Shown piece by piece: positions 18,791-29,196 of a stretch of DNA of 64,000 nucleotides. A model generated the notes under the pieces. The model worked only from the letters and a program-made list of their open reading frames with translations, had not been told where the DNA came from and ran no database searches. The translations under genes and the position numbers were made by a program. Within the stretch, counting starts at the first letter, position 1. Every line of letters starts with the position of its first letter. This DNA comes from Microbulbifer pacificus (GTDB taxonomy: Bacteria > Pseudomonadota > Gammaproteobacteria > Pseudomonadales > Cellvibrionaceae). Location: assembly GCF_002959965.1 (NCBI RefSeq), contig NZ_PREV01000026.1:1588501-1652500 (forward strand), written 5' to 3'.

Positions 18791-19465
18791 TTAAATGAGA
18801 CCTCGCTCAGCAAAAGAGCATCCTCCCCCCTCACCGACAATCAGATGGTCCAGCACCCGGATATCCACCAACGCCAGCGCATCCTTCAACCGCTGCGTAA
18901 TATGAATGTCAGCCTGACTGGGCTCACTCACCCCCGAAGGATGGTTGTGCGCCAGAATGACCGCCGCAGCCCCCTTGGCCAGCGCCGCTTGCACCACCTC
19001 CCGGGGGTACACGCTCGCCGCATTCAGGGTGCCCTCAAACAGCTCTTCATACGCAATCACCCGGTGCTGACTGTCCAGAAACAGACAGCAGAATACCTCC
19101 CGGGTGCGATGCCGCAGCTGCGCGGATAAATAGTCACGCACCGCCTGCGGACTCGTCAGCGCATCCGAACGCTTGAGGCTTTCCGCCAGATGACGGCGGC
19201 CCATCTCCAGCACCGCCTGCAACTGCACAAACTTCGCATCCCCAAGCCCCTTGCCGGCACAGAACGCCTTGCGATCCGCCTCCAATAAAGGCCGCAGCCC
19301 GCCAAAGTCCGAGAGCAGCTGCCGCGCCAGATCCACCGCCGACACCCCCGGCAACCCCGTGCGCAGGAAAATCGCCAGCAATTCCGCATCCGACAGCGCC
19401 TCCGCGCCGCGCGCCAGCAGCTTCTCCCGCGGACGCTCCTCCGCCGGCCAGTCCGTAATCGCCAT
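18791..19465 (-). CDS. radC: RadC family JAB/MPN-domain protein
   Basis: 224 residues from the ATG at 19465 ([16 protein letters not shown]). An N-terminal helix-hairpin-helix-like region covers about residues 1-95. The C-terminal JAMM metalloprotease-like domain has the motif HNHPSG...D (about residues 172-184), with the upstream catalytic-type glutamate in [10 protein letters not shown]. Despite the name, a direct repair role is doubtful, and the biochemical activity is unsettled. It is divergent from coaBC, as in Pseudomonas and E. coli. Confidence 0.95.
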   Translation of the reverse strand: MAITDWPAEERPREKLLARGAEALSDAELLAIFLRTGLPGVSAVDLARQLLSDFGGLRPLLEADRKAFCAGKGLGDAKFVQLQAVLEMGRRHLAESLKRSDALTSPQAVRDYLSAQLRHRTREVFCCLFLDSQHRVIAYEELFEGTLNAASVYPREVVQAALAKGAAAVILAHNHPSGVSEPSQADIHITQRLKDALALVDIRVLDHLIVGEGGGCSFAERGLI

Positions 19466-19594
19466 CCCTCCCCTCCCTGGAAACAGTAATCGCTCACTTC
19501 CATTGCGAGCCCGGGTGCACACCCAATGGGCCATATGGCCTCGGGCGCTAAAATGGTAATCTTACGCGTTCTCAGAGTTCCGGAACCACCGAAT

Positions 19595-20809
19595 ATGCCC
19601 TCTCTGACCGACAAACGGATACTGCTTGGCGTCACCGGCGGCATCGCCGCCTACAAAAGCGCCGATCTGGTACGCAGGCTCCAGGATCGCGGCGCCACCG
19701 TGCGCGTGGTCATGACCGCCGGTGCCCTGGAGTTCGTGCGCCCGCTTACCTTCCAGGCGCTCTCCGGCAACCCGGTGCACACCGACCTGCTGGATCCGGC
19801 CGCCGAAGCCGCCATGGGACATATCGAGCTGGCCAAGTGGGCGGACGTGATCCTGATTGCTCCGGCGAGCGCCAGTGTGATGGCAAAACTCGCCACCGGC
19901 ATGGCCGACGACCTGCTCACCACCCTGTGCCTCGCCAGCGAGGCCCCCCTGGTGCTCGCCCCCGCCATGAACCAGGCCATGTGGCGCCATCCCGCCACCC
20001 AGAACAATGTGCAGACGTTACAACGCCGCGGCGTTACCCTGCTGGGACCGGACGCCGGCAGCCAGGCCTGTGGCGACGTGGGCCCCGGGCGCATGCTGGA
20101 GCCGCTGGCAATCGTCGACGGGCTGATCGCCCACCTTGCGCCGGAACAGGTGCTCGCCGGGAAAAAAGTGACCATCACCGCCGGCCCCACCCGCGAGGCC
20201 CTGGATCCGGTGCGCTATCTCAGCAATCACAGCTCGGGGAAAATGGGTTTCGCCATCGCTGCCGCCGCCGCCCGTGCGGGTGCCGAGGTCACGCTGATCG
20301 CCGGCCCGGTGCGCCTGGAAACACCTGCCGGGGTGCACCGGGTGGACGTGGTCAGCACCGACGAGATGCTCGCCGCCGCGGAGCACGCGGCGGATGACTG
20401 CGACCTGTTTATCGCCGCCGCCGCGGTGGTGGATTTCCGCCCCGAAGTGGTGTCTTCGCAGAAAATCAAAAAGAGCGAGGGCGACGACCACGACGTACTG
20501 CAGCTGGTGAAAAACCCGGACATCGTCGCCACCATCGCCGCGCGCACCGACAAACGTCCGTTCGTGGTGGGGTTTGCCGCGGAGACGGAAAAAGTGGTCG
20601 AGCACGCCGAGGGCAAGCTCGCGCGCAAGCGTCTCGACATGATCGTCGCCAATGATGTGAGCGACCCGGCGGGAGGCTTCAACAGCGACCGCAATGAAGT
20701 GATCCTGATCGACCGCAGCGGTCGCCAGCCGCTGCCGGCGGCGCTGAAAACCGAACTCGCCGGTGAACTGATTGCGCGGATTGCGGCCAGGGCGTTCCCG
20801 GCACATTAA
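19595..20809 (+). CDS. coaBC: Bifunctional phosphopantothenoylcysteine decarboxylase / phosphopantothenate-cysteine ligase
   Basis: 404 residues. The CoaC flavoprotein half shows GVTGGIAAYKSADLVRRL, the histidine in GHIELAKWAD, PAMNQAMW and the reactive-cysteine loop QACGDVGPGRM. The CoaB half starts near residue 190 with TAGPTREALDPVRYLSNHSSGKMG and has the KIKK nucleotide loop. It makes 4'-phosphopantetheine precursors for CoA. In Pseudomonas coaBC is followed by dut then algC; here algC follows directly after 95 bases and dut is absent. Confidence 0.96.
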   Translation: MPSLTDKRILLGVTGGIAAYKSADLVRRLQDRGATVRVVMTAGALEFVRPLTFQALSGNPVHTDLLDPAAEAAMGHIELAKWADVILIAPASASVMAKLATGMADDLLTTLCLASEAPLVLAPAMNQAMWRHPATQNNVQTLQRRGVTLLGPDAGSQACGDVGPGRMLEPLAIVDGLIAHLAPEQVLAGKKVTITAGPTREALDPVRYLSNHSSGKMGFAIAAAAARAGAEVTLIAGPVRLETPAGVHRVDVVSTDEMLAAAEHAADDCDLFIAAAAVVDFRPEVVSSQKIKKSEGDDHDVLQLVKNPDIVATIAARTDKRPFVVGFAAETEKVVEHAEGKLARKRLDMIVANDVSDPAGGFNSDRNEVILIDRSGRQPLPAALKTELAGELIARIAARAFPAH

Positions 20810-20904
20810 ATACAAGCGGTAAAACACAACAACATTCACGCTTCAGGGGTTCCTGAACCGGTCAGGGTACTGATCCGGAAAGGTTGGGGAGACGTAAAAC
20901 CGTC

Positions 20905-23244
20905 GTGGCTTCACACAATCAAACTGCAAAGAAACCGCTGTGGCACAGCGGCCTCACGCTGCCCGCGCTACTCGCCGCGGCAGTATGGCTGGGCGGCAGC
21001 CACCTGCTGGTGACCAAAGTGGTCGAGAGGCACAATGCCGACAGTGTAAATACCGCTGCACAGCGAGTCGCTGATGCACACGCACTGCAACTGCAGCAGT
21101 TTTTCGCCCAGCGCCAGCAACAACTGCGCGGGCTGAAATCTCCGCAGAAATCGACGACCAGCGTCACCGGCCTCAACCAGACCTCCCTGCAGTTTTTCAC
21201 CCCGGAGCAGTTGCACGTGGGTGCAGGGCAACCACCGCTCAATTTCGCCCTGGTGGACCTGCTGAAGCGCAGCCGCGAAGAGGGTAATCCAAAACCGGAA
21301 TTCCTGCGCGATGACCAGAACCAGTGGCAACTCTACAGCGCGCGCGCAGAGGCCGATGGCACACTGCTGATGAGCCAGCCCTTCGGCGTGTTCGAGCGGG
21401 CACTCAGCCAGCTCGACCAGAGCAGTGGCAGCATCCAGATCAATCAGCAGTTCCCTGACGGCCCGGCGCGGCCGCTGTGGAACTCGCCATCCCAGACCGG
21501 GGATACACCGCGTGGCGGCGCTGGTGCCTCGGTTCCCGGCACCTACCTGAAAATCACTTTTACTCCATCAACTGCATTCGCCGCCGATCACAGCATTCCT
21601 CCCGGTCTGGTTTACGGCATCGCTTTGTTGGGGCTGCTGGGCAGTCTGTTGGTATTGTGGAAACTGATGCCCGCAGAAGGCGGCGCGGCGCCGTGGGAGA
21701 AATCTGCGCGCAGCGGTCGCACACCGGTGAAAAAGGGACTGCGCAAGGAAGAGCTGCAGAAACCGCCCGCCATCGTGGAGCAGGTCAGTACCGCAGTCGC
21801 CGCCGCACCGGCACCGGCGGCTGCGCAGGCAGAGGAACCCGACCGCGGTGAGCTGATGCGCACCCCGAGCACAGAAATTCCCGCCCACGTGTTCCGTGCC
21901 TACGATATCCGCGGTATCGCCGGCGAGGAAATCAATGAGCCCTTCGCCTATCAGTTGGGTCGCGCGCTCGGCAGCATCGCCAAACAGTCCGGTGAGGACG
22001 TATTGCTGGTAGGCCGCGATGGCCGCAACAGCAGCGAGCTGCTGCGCGACTGCCTGATCGAGGGAATTCTGGAAAGCGGCTGCGACACCGTGGACCTCGG
22101 CCTGGTACCGTCACCACTGCTCTATTTCGCCTGTGCCCGCAGCAAGAATGCCAGCAGCGGAGTAATGGTGACCGCAAGCCACAACCCGGCGGAATACAAC
22201 GGCTTCAAAATCGTGATGAACGGTCGCCCGCTGGCGGAAGAAAAACTGCGGGAACTGCACGCCATGATGCAGACCATCCAGTTTGCCAACAGCCGCGGCA
22301 ACCACAACTTCCAGGATGTGAACGGCCTGTACATCGACGAGATTTTCAACGACGTGGCGCTGGCGGGGCAACCGCGCATCGTCATCGACGCCGGCAATGG
22401 CGCCACTTCAGAACTGGCGCCGCAGCTGTTCGAACAGCTGGGCTGTGAGGTGGAAACCCTCTACTGCGAGGTGGACGGTAATTTCCCCAACCACGCACCG
22501 GATCCGTCGCGCCCGGAAAATCTGCAGGACCTGATTGGGGTGGTGAAAACGGAGCGCGCCGATCTCGGTATCGCCCTGGATGGCGACGGGGATCGCGTCA
22601 CGCTGGTCACCGGCAGCGGGCGCATCGTGTGGGCGGACCAGCTTGTCATGCTGCTGGCGCGGGATATTCTCGCGCGCAACCCGGGGTCGGATATCGTATT
22701 CGACGTGAAGAGTTCGCGTGCACTCGCCAACCTGGTCACCCAGTACGGCGGCCGCCCGGTTATGTGGAAAACCGGCCACGCACCGATGAAGACCAAAATG
22801 CTGGAAACCGGCGCGCTGCTCGGCGGCGAGCTCTCCGGGCACATTTTTATCAAGGACCGCTGGTACGGGTTTGATGACGGCATCTACGCCGCCGCACGCA
22901 TCCTCGAGATCATGGCCCTGCGCGAGCAGAGCCTGGATGAACTGCTCGATTCCCTGCCGCAGATGGTCAACACCCCGGAAATCCTGCTGCCGGTGCCGGA
23001 AAGTGCTAAATTCGCGCTTATCGAGCGCCTGCGTAAAGAAGCGAAATTTGCCGACGCGGACCTCAACACCATCGACGGTCTGCGCATAGAATTCGCCGAT
23101 GGCTGGGGCCTGGTGCGCGCCTCCAACACCACGGCGGCACTGACCCTGCGCTTCGAGGCCGACAACGAGGCGGCACTGGCACGCATCCGCGCTCAGGTGG
23201 CCGCACAGCTCCAAAAACTCGATCCCGCCCTGGCACTACCCTAG
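20905..23244 (+). CDS. algC: Phosphomannomutase/phosphoglucomutase with membrane-anchored N-terminal extension
   Basis: 779 residues from the GTG at 20905, which has GGGGAGA 12 bases upstream. A TTG at 20884 would add 7 residues. The first 250 residues have two membrane segments (about 20-37 and 235-254) flanking a periplasmic-type domain, followed by an Ala/Pro-rich linker. The catalytic part from about residue 325 has the phosphoserine loop TASHNP (Ser425), the Mg site DGDGDR (Asp559/561/563), the sugar loop GELSGHIF and the phosphate loop RASNTTAALTLR. It interconverts hexose 1- and 6-phosphates for exopolysaccharide and LPS sugars. argB follows after 57 bases, the Pseudomonas order. Confidence 0.92.
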   Translation: MASHNQTAKKPLWHSGLTLPALLAAAVWLGGSHLLVTKVVERHNADSVNTAAQRVADAHALQLQQFFAQRQQQLRGLKSPQKSTTSVTGLNQTSLQFFTPEQLHVGAGQPPLNFALVDLLKRSREEGNPKPEFLRDDQNQWQLYSARAEADGTLLMSQPFGVFERALSQLDQSSGSIQINQQFPDGPARPLWNSPSQTGDTPRGGAGASVPGTYLKITFTPSTAFAADHSIPPGLVYGIALLGLLGSLLVLWKLMPAEGGAAPWEKSARSGRTPVKKGLRKEELQKPPAIVEQVSTAVAAAPAPAAAQAEEPDRGELMRTPSTEIPAHVFRAYDIRGIAGEEINEPFAYQLGRALGSIAKQSGEDVLLVGRDGRNSSELLRDCLIEGILESGCDTVDLGLVPSPLLYFACARSKNASSGVMVTASHNPAEYNGFKIVMNGRPLAEEKLRELHAMMQTIQFANSRGNHNFQDVNGLYIDEIFNDVALAGQPRIVIDAGNGATSELAPQLFEQLGCEVETLYCEVDGNFPNHAPDPSRPENLQDLIGVVKTERADLGIALDGDGDRVTLVTGSGRIVWADQLVMLLARDILARNPGSDIVFDVKSSRALANLVTQYGGRPVMWKTGHAPMKTKMLETGALLGGELSGHIFIKDRWYGFDDGIYAAARILEIMALREQSLDELLDSLPQMVNTPEILLPVPESAKFALIERLRKEAKFADADLNTIDGLRIEFADGWGLVRASNTTAALTLRFEADNEAALARIRAQVAAQLQKLDPALALP

Positions 23245-23271
23245 GTACATCCGAAGGTGTTACCGGGCTGA

Positions 23272-24216
<945 letters not shown>

Positions 24217-24430
24217 CCCCAGTCACAAACCCACTGTTAACGGTCACTAACAATTGATGCCGCGGCGCCGAATCGTTAGGATTCTGGCGCCGGTTAACAG
24301 GTTTGCAGCCACTTTCCGCGGGTTTCTGACGCGCCCCATCCCGGAGTGGCTGCTGCGCCAAGCAATGAAAACAAATCCGGCACAACAACAAAATCAGGTC
24401 CCGGCTGAATTCTCCGGGTAAAGGCAGTTA

Positions 24431-25045
24431 ATGAGCAGCGAAAAAATCAATCGGCGCCAGCAGATACTGCAGGCCCTGGCCCACATGCTGGAAGCCAGCC
24501 CCGGTGCCCGTATCACCACCGCGGCACTCGCCAAGGAAGTGGGGTTCTCCGAAGCGGCGCTCTACCGCCACTTCCCCAGCAAGTCCAAGATGTTTGAAGG
24601 TCTGATCGAGTTCATCGAAGAGACCATCTTCAGCCGTATCAAAATCATCCTGCAGGACGAGCCCACCGCGCTTGTCCGCTGTCAGAAAATCCTGCATCTG
24701 GTGCTGGCCTTCTGCGAACGCAACCCCGGCATCACCCGCCTGCTCACCGGCGACGCCCTCACCGGCGAGACCGAGCGCCTGCACAGCCGCATCCTGCAAC
24801 TGTTCGACCGCCTGGAAACCCAGCTCAAGCAGATCCTGCGCGAAGCGGAGCTGCGCGAGCAGCTGCGCCCCGCCATCCCGCTGACTGCTGCCGCCAACCT
24901 GCTGTTGGCCAGTGCGGAAGGTCGCATCGTCCAGTACGTGCGCAGCGGCTTCAAACGCCGCCCGACGGAATTCTGGGCAGAGCAGTGGCCGGTGCTGGTT
25001 GCTGGTTTCTTCCGGGAGAGTGCGCTGGCTGCGCAGAACGGATAG
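24431..25045 (+). CDS. slmA: Nucleoid occlusion factor SlmA (TetR family)
   Basis: 204 residues. The TetR-type helix-turn-helix lies at about residues 25-50 ([24 protein letters not shown]), and the C-terminal all-helical domain matches SlmA rather than ligand-binding TetR repressors. SlmA binds chromosomal sites and inhibits FtsZ assembly over the nucleoid. It follows argB, as in Pseudomonas. The 214-base gap holds an inverted repeat CGGCGCC/GGCGCCG near 24265-24291 of unknown role. Confidence 0.94.
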   Translation: MSSEKINRRQQILQALAHMLEASPGARITTAALAKEVGFSEAALYRHFPSKSKMFEGLIEFIEETIFSRIKIILQDEPTALVRCQKILHLVLAFCERNPGITRLLTGDALTGETERLHSRILQLFDRLETQLKQILREAELREQLRPAIPLTAAANLLLASAEGRIVQYVRSGFKRRPTEFWAEQWPVLVAGFFRESALAAQNG

Positions 25046-25051
25046 AGATAG

Positions 25052-25078
25052 AAAGCCGGCTTATTTGCCGGCTATTTC
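25052..25078. terminator. Hairpin between slmA and the DUF4124 gene
   Basis: AGCCGGC (25054-25060) and GCCGGCT (25067-25073) form a 7-bp stem with a short AT loop between convergent genes. It overlaps the stop of the minus-strand gene. The T-run is weak. Confidence 0.45.
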
Positions 25079-25657
25079 CTGATAGCGGCTGGCCGCTTCA
25101 TCGAATTCACTGTTGATCGCCAGCGCTTCTTTTTCCCGCAGCGCCAGGCGCTCGCTGACCACGCCGATTTCCTGGCGCAGGTTCGCGATCCGCTCCAGTA
25201 GCTCCGGTGCCACCGCACCGCCGTTGCGCTGGGTGCGCGCCGCGGTGGATTCTTCACTCTCGATCTGGCGGTTCAGGGAGGCGATATTGGAGCGCAGGAT
25301 CGCCATATCCTGCTGTACGATGGCGAGCTTGCGCTTGCGCGCGGATTCGATGTCGGCAACGCTGTTGTAGCGCTTGAGCAGCTGTAGGTCCGCCGCCTCG
25401 CGGGCCTCGCGACGCTCCTTTTCCGCCAGCTGTTTGCCGGTAAGCTCCGGCTCCACCACCTCCAGCACGCGCCCGGTCGGGGTCAACACCTCGTAACCAC
25501 CGGCCACGTAACGGGGAGGCACCTGGTCATCCAGTACCTGCACACCGTGTTCGTTGGTATAGCGATACAGCTTCTTGCCGTCCCACCCCTGTTCGGAAGC
25601 TCCAACATCCAGTGTCAGAAGGGCGCCGGCCAGTGCCAGCGCAATTGCGGTTTTCAC
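25061..25657 (-). CDS. DUF4124-domain periplasmic protein with coiled coil
   Basis: 198 residues. A signal peptide ends near Ala20 (LDVGAS). The DUF4124-type motif KLYRYTNEHGVQVLDDQVPPRYVAGGYEVL covers about residues 29-60. The remainder (about 75-195) is a long charged helix pattern with regular Leu/Ile spacing, predicted to be coiled coil. Location is probably periplasmic. The function is unknown. It is convergent to slmA and 92 bases beyond the 3' end of pyrE on the same strand. Confidence 0.75.
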   Translation of the reverse strand: MKTAIALALAGALLTLDVGASEQGWDGKKLYRYTNEHGVQVLDDQVPPRYVAGGYEVLTPTGRVLEVVEPELTGKQLAEKERREAREAADLQLLKRYNSVADIESARKRKLAIVQQDMAILRSNIASLNRQIESEESTAARTQRNGGAVAPELLERIANLRQEIGVVSERLALREKEALAINSEFDEAASRYQEIAGK

Positions 25658-25749
25658 GCTTGCCTCATCATGATTACTTGCGCATCGTTTACTTTTCGAC
25701 CAACCAAAGTCTGCCCATGCGCCTCTATACCTATGACGAGCTCCGGAGC

Positions 25750-26406
25750 TTAACCCTCAGAACTGACACCGTAACGCTGGCGGTAGTCGATAATCCGCTG
25801 CAGCAATTCCGCGCTGGCAGCCTGCGACTTAAGATAGGAAATAATATCGTCCAGTTCCACAATGCCGATCACAGGAATACTGTGTTCCTTCTCCACCTGC
25901 TGGATCGCGGAGAGTTCGGAGTCTTCCCCGGCCTTTTCCTGACGATTCAGGCCGATCACCACACCGGCGGGCTCGGCGCCCTGGGCATGAATGATTTGCA
26001 TCACCTCACGCACCGCGGTGCCGGCAGTAATCACATCATCGATAATCAAAACCTTGCCTTTAAGCGGCGCACCCACTAAGGTTCCGCCCTCGCCGTGGTC
26101 CTTGGCCTCTTTCCGGTTGTAACAGAAGGGCTTATCAACCCCTTTCTGCGCCAGTGCCACCGCGGTCACCGCACCCAGCGGGATGCCCTTGTAGGCCGGC
26201 CCGAAAATGACATCAAACTCCACTCCCGAGGCAATGATCGCCTCCGCGTAGGCATTGCCCAGTGCGGCGAGCGCCGCACCGCTGTGGAAACGGCCGGCAT
26301 TGAAGAAGTAGGGACTCTGACGCCCGGATTTCAGCGTAAAATCTCCGAAACAGAGCACATCGTGCTCCAGGGCCAGTTCAATAAAGTCGCGCTGGTACTG
26401 CTGCAT
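25750..26406 (-). CDS. pyrE: Orotate phosphoribosyltransferase
   Basis: 218 residues from the ATG at 26406 ([12 protein letters not shown]). The frame extends 21 codons upstream, without support. The PRPP-binding loop [16 protein letters not shown] lies near residues 119-134, and GPAYKGIPL and [13 protein letters not shown] mark the catalytic loop. It makes OMP in pyrimidine synthesis. It is divergent from crc, the same pair as in Pseudomonas. Confidence 0.96.
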   Translation of the reverse strand: MQQYQRDFIELALEHDVLCFGDFTLKSGRQSPYFFNAGRFHSGAALAALGNAYAEAIIASGVEFDVIFGPAYKGIPLGAVTAVALAQKGVDKPFCYNRKEAKDHGEGGTLVGAPLKGKVLIIDDVITAGTAVREVMQIIHAQGAEPAGVVIGLNRQEKAGEDSELSAIQQVEKEHSIPVIGIVELDDIISYLKSQAASAELLQRIIDYRQRYGVSSEG

Positions 26407-26528
26407 GGCAATTTGATAACTATTGGCTAAGGTGAAGGATAACCCCCGGAAATTGGGGGCGACGATCATAGAATGTTCAGACGAATAACGACTGCAATTT
26501 TACACAGTCCGCTGGTAAGGGGCTAATA

Positions 26529-27296
26529 ATGCGAATAGTGAGTTTGTCCGTAGATGGAGTGCACCAGGCGGCACAGCGCGGACTCTACGACTGGTTGGCG
26601 GATCAGGATGCGGACATCATCTGTCTGCAGGATCTGCGCTCACTGGAACCGGAACTGGATCACCCCATCTTCCATCCAGACGGCTACTACAGCTATTTCT
26701 TCGATTCCGGCACCCCTCACGAAAACGGTGTCGCCATTTATACCCGCGCCCAGCCAAAAGCGCTGATTTACGGCATGGGCTTTGCCAACGGTGTAGACAT
26801 GTACGGCCGCTACCTGCAGGCGGATTTCGAGCGCCTGAGTATCGGCTCACTGCTGGCCCCGGTAGCGACCGACGAAGCTTCGCTGGAGGTAAAAGTGCAG
26901 TTCTTCGACGACATGCAGGCACACCTGGCCAAGATCAGCCGCAAGCGTCGCGATTTCATCTTCTGTGGCAACTGGGGCATGGCGCACCGCCGCGCCGATG
27001 TGGAGAACTGGCAGGACCATCAGGATACCCCAGGTTTCATGCGCCACGAGCAGCGCTGGCTGGACCAGTTGTTCAACGAGATCGGCTATGTGGACGCCTT
27101 CCGCCGTATCGTGAAGGATCCCGATGAATTCACCTGGTGGCCGAGTGGCAAAGTGGGCGAGGGCGACGGCTGGCGTACCGATATGCAGATCGTGTCCCAG
27201 ACCCTGAAAAACAAGATCGAATACGGTGCCATCAACAAGAATGTCGATTTCTCCAGCCACCTGCCGGTGATCATGGATTACGACCTGGAAGTGTAA
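26529..27296 (+). CDS. crc: Catabolite repression control protein Crc (ExoIII-like fold)
   Basis: 255 residues with the exonuclease III/endonuclease fold. Residues that bind metal or catalyse in ExoIII are replaced: ICLQD instead of LQE (about residue 35), CGNWG instead of GDxN (about 140), and SSHLP instead of SDH near the C-terminus. This fits Pseudomonas Crc, which has no nuclease activity and acts with Hfq to block translation of catabolic mRNAs. The divergent pyrE neighbour supports the assignment. I see no crcZ-like RNA in the window. Confidence 0.9.
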   Translation: MRIVSLSVDGVHQAAQRGLYDWLADQDADIICLQDLRSLEPELDHPIFHPDGYYSYFFDSGTPHENGVAIYTRAQPKALIYGMGFANGVDMYGRYLQADFERLSIGSLLAPVATDEASLEVKVQFFDDMQAHLAKISRKRRDFIFCGNWGMAHRRADVENWQDHQDTPGFMRHEQRWLDQLFNEIGYVDAFRRIVKDPDEFTWWPSGKVGEGDGWRTDMQIVSQTLKNKIEYGAINKNVDFSSHLPVIMDYDLEV

Positions 27297-27323
27297 GCTT
27301 CAGCGCTGCCTTTACGGGATACA

Positions 27324-27357
27324 CAGGGTGCGCCGGGAAACCGACGCGCCCTTTTTA
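27324..27357 (+). terminator. crc terminator
   Basis: Stem AGGGTGCG/CGCGCCCT (one T-G pair) followed by TTTTT, about 30 bases past the crc stop. Confidence 0.75.
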
Positions 27358-27366
27358 TTGCCGTAC

Positions 27367-29079
27367 TTATTGCATACGTGAGGCCGTGAGTTTGATGTCC
27401 GCATCGCGCCACGCACGCTGGAAGCGGCCGTCAATCAACCCCGCCTCATCGGTTTTGTCCTGAGCGCGCAGCGCTTCGGCAAGCCCGAACAGGCCCCAGC
27501 CGTTGTCCGGATAGCGCGACAGGTTCTGCCAGTACACCGTTTCCGCCTCCGCCGGGCGCCCCGCCGCCAGTAACACAGCCCCCAGGGCGAGACGCGGCGG
27601 GTAATGCCATTCGTTCGGCTCGGTATATACAAGTCCTTCCTCCAGGCGCACCGCCCGCTCCAGATGACCTACCGCGGTAGCGTAGTCCTTTCTCGCCGCG
27701 GCCAATTCCCCGGCGAGTACTTCGGGCGCGATGGCCAGAATCTGTTTGGCGCTGTTGGGTGAAAACATCGGGTACTCAAGTGCAGGGCTTGCGGCAATGC
27801 CCTGCACCTCCCTGAGTTCCGCTTCGGCCCGATCCAGTTGCCCCTTGCCGATGAATGCGAGGCCGCGCACATAGTGCCAGGCGCCGGTGAGGAATGGATC
27901 CTGTGTCGGCTTCGGCAACGCCAACACCTGATCCCATCGGCCAAACCGCGCAAGTGACCAGTAGGGAATCACGCGAAAACCCGCCAGCATCGGCATCTGC
28001 GCGAGCGCTTCATCGCTGACCTGCGCCGCGGTCTTTTCCGCAGCTTCTATCGCCGCTGCGCTGCGCCCCTGGGCGGTGGTGGCAAACCACAGGAAATGGA
28101 GGTTGTGCGGGTAATAGGCCATGGGGTACAACCCCTGGGCGCGGCACTGACTGATGTAGTTCTCGTCCGCGGCGATGGCGCGCTCATTGGCTCTGGCAGA
28201 GTCCGCATAGCGTCCGACGCGCTGATAGATATGCGCCGGCATATGCACGATATGTCCGGCCCCGGGCATCAGGTCGCGCAGGGTATCCGCGGCTTTTTCC
28301 GCGCGCTCCGGGGTATCGGTGGGTTCAACAAGATGGATATACAGATGCAGGGCACCGGGGTGCTCCGGGTTGCGCACCATGACCTTTTCCAGCAGTGCAA
28401 CGATTTCCCCGGTGCCTTCATACGGTGTCCCATCGCGCATCCAGTAGTTCCACGGCCGCAAGTCCATCATCGACTCGGCATACAGGGTGGCAATATCCAG
28501 GTCGTCGGGAAATTTTCGCGCAACCTCGGCCATGGCCGCTGAATACGCCGCGTCCGCCTTGCTGCGGTCGTCGGGATCGCCGGTATAGCGCGCTGCCAGC
28601 GCATCGATCAATGCGCGCTCCCGCGCATTCACGCGGTTACCCAGGGATTGCGCCTTCAGCACCAGCTCGCGCGCCTGCGGCTCCGCTTCCGGGTCCATCG
28701 GCGCATTGATGTTCGGCCCGAGCACCAGCGCCTGCCCCCAATAGGCCATGGCGCAGTCCGGGTCGAGGCGCTCTGCTTCCCGGAACGAACGACCCGCTTC
28801 CGCATGATTGAAACCGTAGGCGAGATTGACGCCCTGATTGATGTACTGCTGGCCTTTTTCCGAGGCGCAGCTCACCGGAAAGGTATGCTTGCCGAGGTTC
28901 TGCAGACGGGGCGCTACACGACCGCTGGGCGAAGGTTTACCGCCGCCCTCCGGCTCGCGGTAATGCCGGTGGTGAGGGGTGGATTTCTGAGGGGCTTTGT
29001 GTACGGCTTCCTGTGCGGCGACGAGTCCGGTGCCGCTCACCAGCACCGCAAAGACAGACGCCAGACAAACTCTTTTCAT
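27367..29079 (-). CDS. Secreted TPR-repeat protein
   Basis: 570 residues. A signal peptide ends near residue 22 (LVAAQ), followed by a His/Pro-rich linker (about 30-60). The rest is helical, with TPR-like repeats such as AGRSFREAERLDPDCAMAYWGQAL (about 92-115) and a C-terminal set (ALGAVLLAAGRPAEAETVYWQNL). His-rich elements include HLYIHLVEP and HIVHMPAHIYQRVGRY, conserved in a family of uncharacterised proteins found in many proteobacteria. Location is probably periplasmic. I do not recognise a specific function. It is flanked by crc (convergent) and rph (upstream, same strand). Confidence 0.75.
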   Translation of the reverse strand: MKRVCLASVFAVLVSGTGLVAAQEAVHKAPQKSTPHHRHYREPEGGGKPSPSGRVAPRLQNLGKHTFPVSCASEKGQQYINQGVNLAYGFNHAEAGRSFREAERLDPDCAMAYWGQALVLGPNINAPMDPEAEPQARELVLKAQSLGNRVNARERALIDALAARYTGDPDDRSKADAAYSAAMAEVARKFPDDLDIATLYAESMMDLRPWNYWMRDGTPYEGTGEIVALLEKVMVRNPEHPGALHLYIHLVEPTDTPERAEKAADTLRDLMPGAGHIVHMPAHIYQRVGRYADSARANERAIAADENYISQCRAQGLYPMAYYPHNLHFLWFATTAQGRSAAAIEAAEKTAAQVSDEALAQMPMLAGFRVIPYWSLARFGRWDQVLALPKPTQDPFLTGAWHYVRGLAFIGKGQLDRAEAELREVQGIAASPALEYPMFSPNSAKQILAIAPEVLAGELAAARKDYATAVGHLERAVRLEEGLVYTEPNEWHYPPRLALGAVLLAAGRPAEAETVYWQNLSRYPDNGWGLFGLAEALRAQDKTDEAGLIDGRFQRAWRDADIKLTASRMQ

Positions 29080-29196
29080 CGGCTCTCCCGCTACTTTGGT
29101 TGTAGGTGGACCTGGAGAGAAGCCTATGACAAATCAGGCAGCGCCCGACCACCCGGGGTGGCAAAGCCTGCCTGTTTTGAGCAGAGGGCGCGCCGG

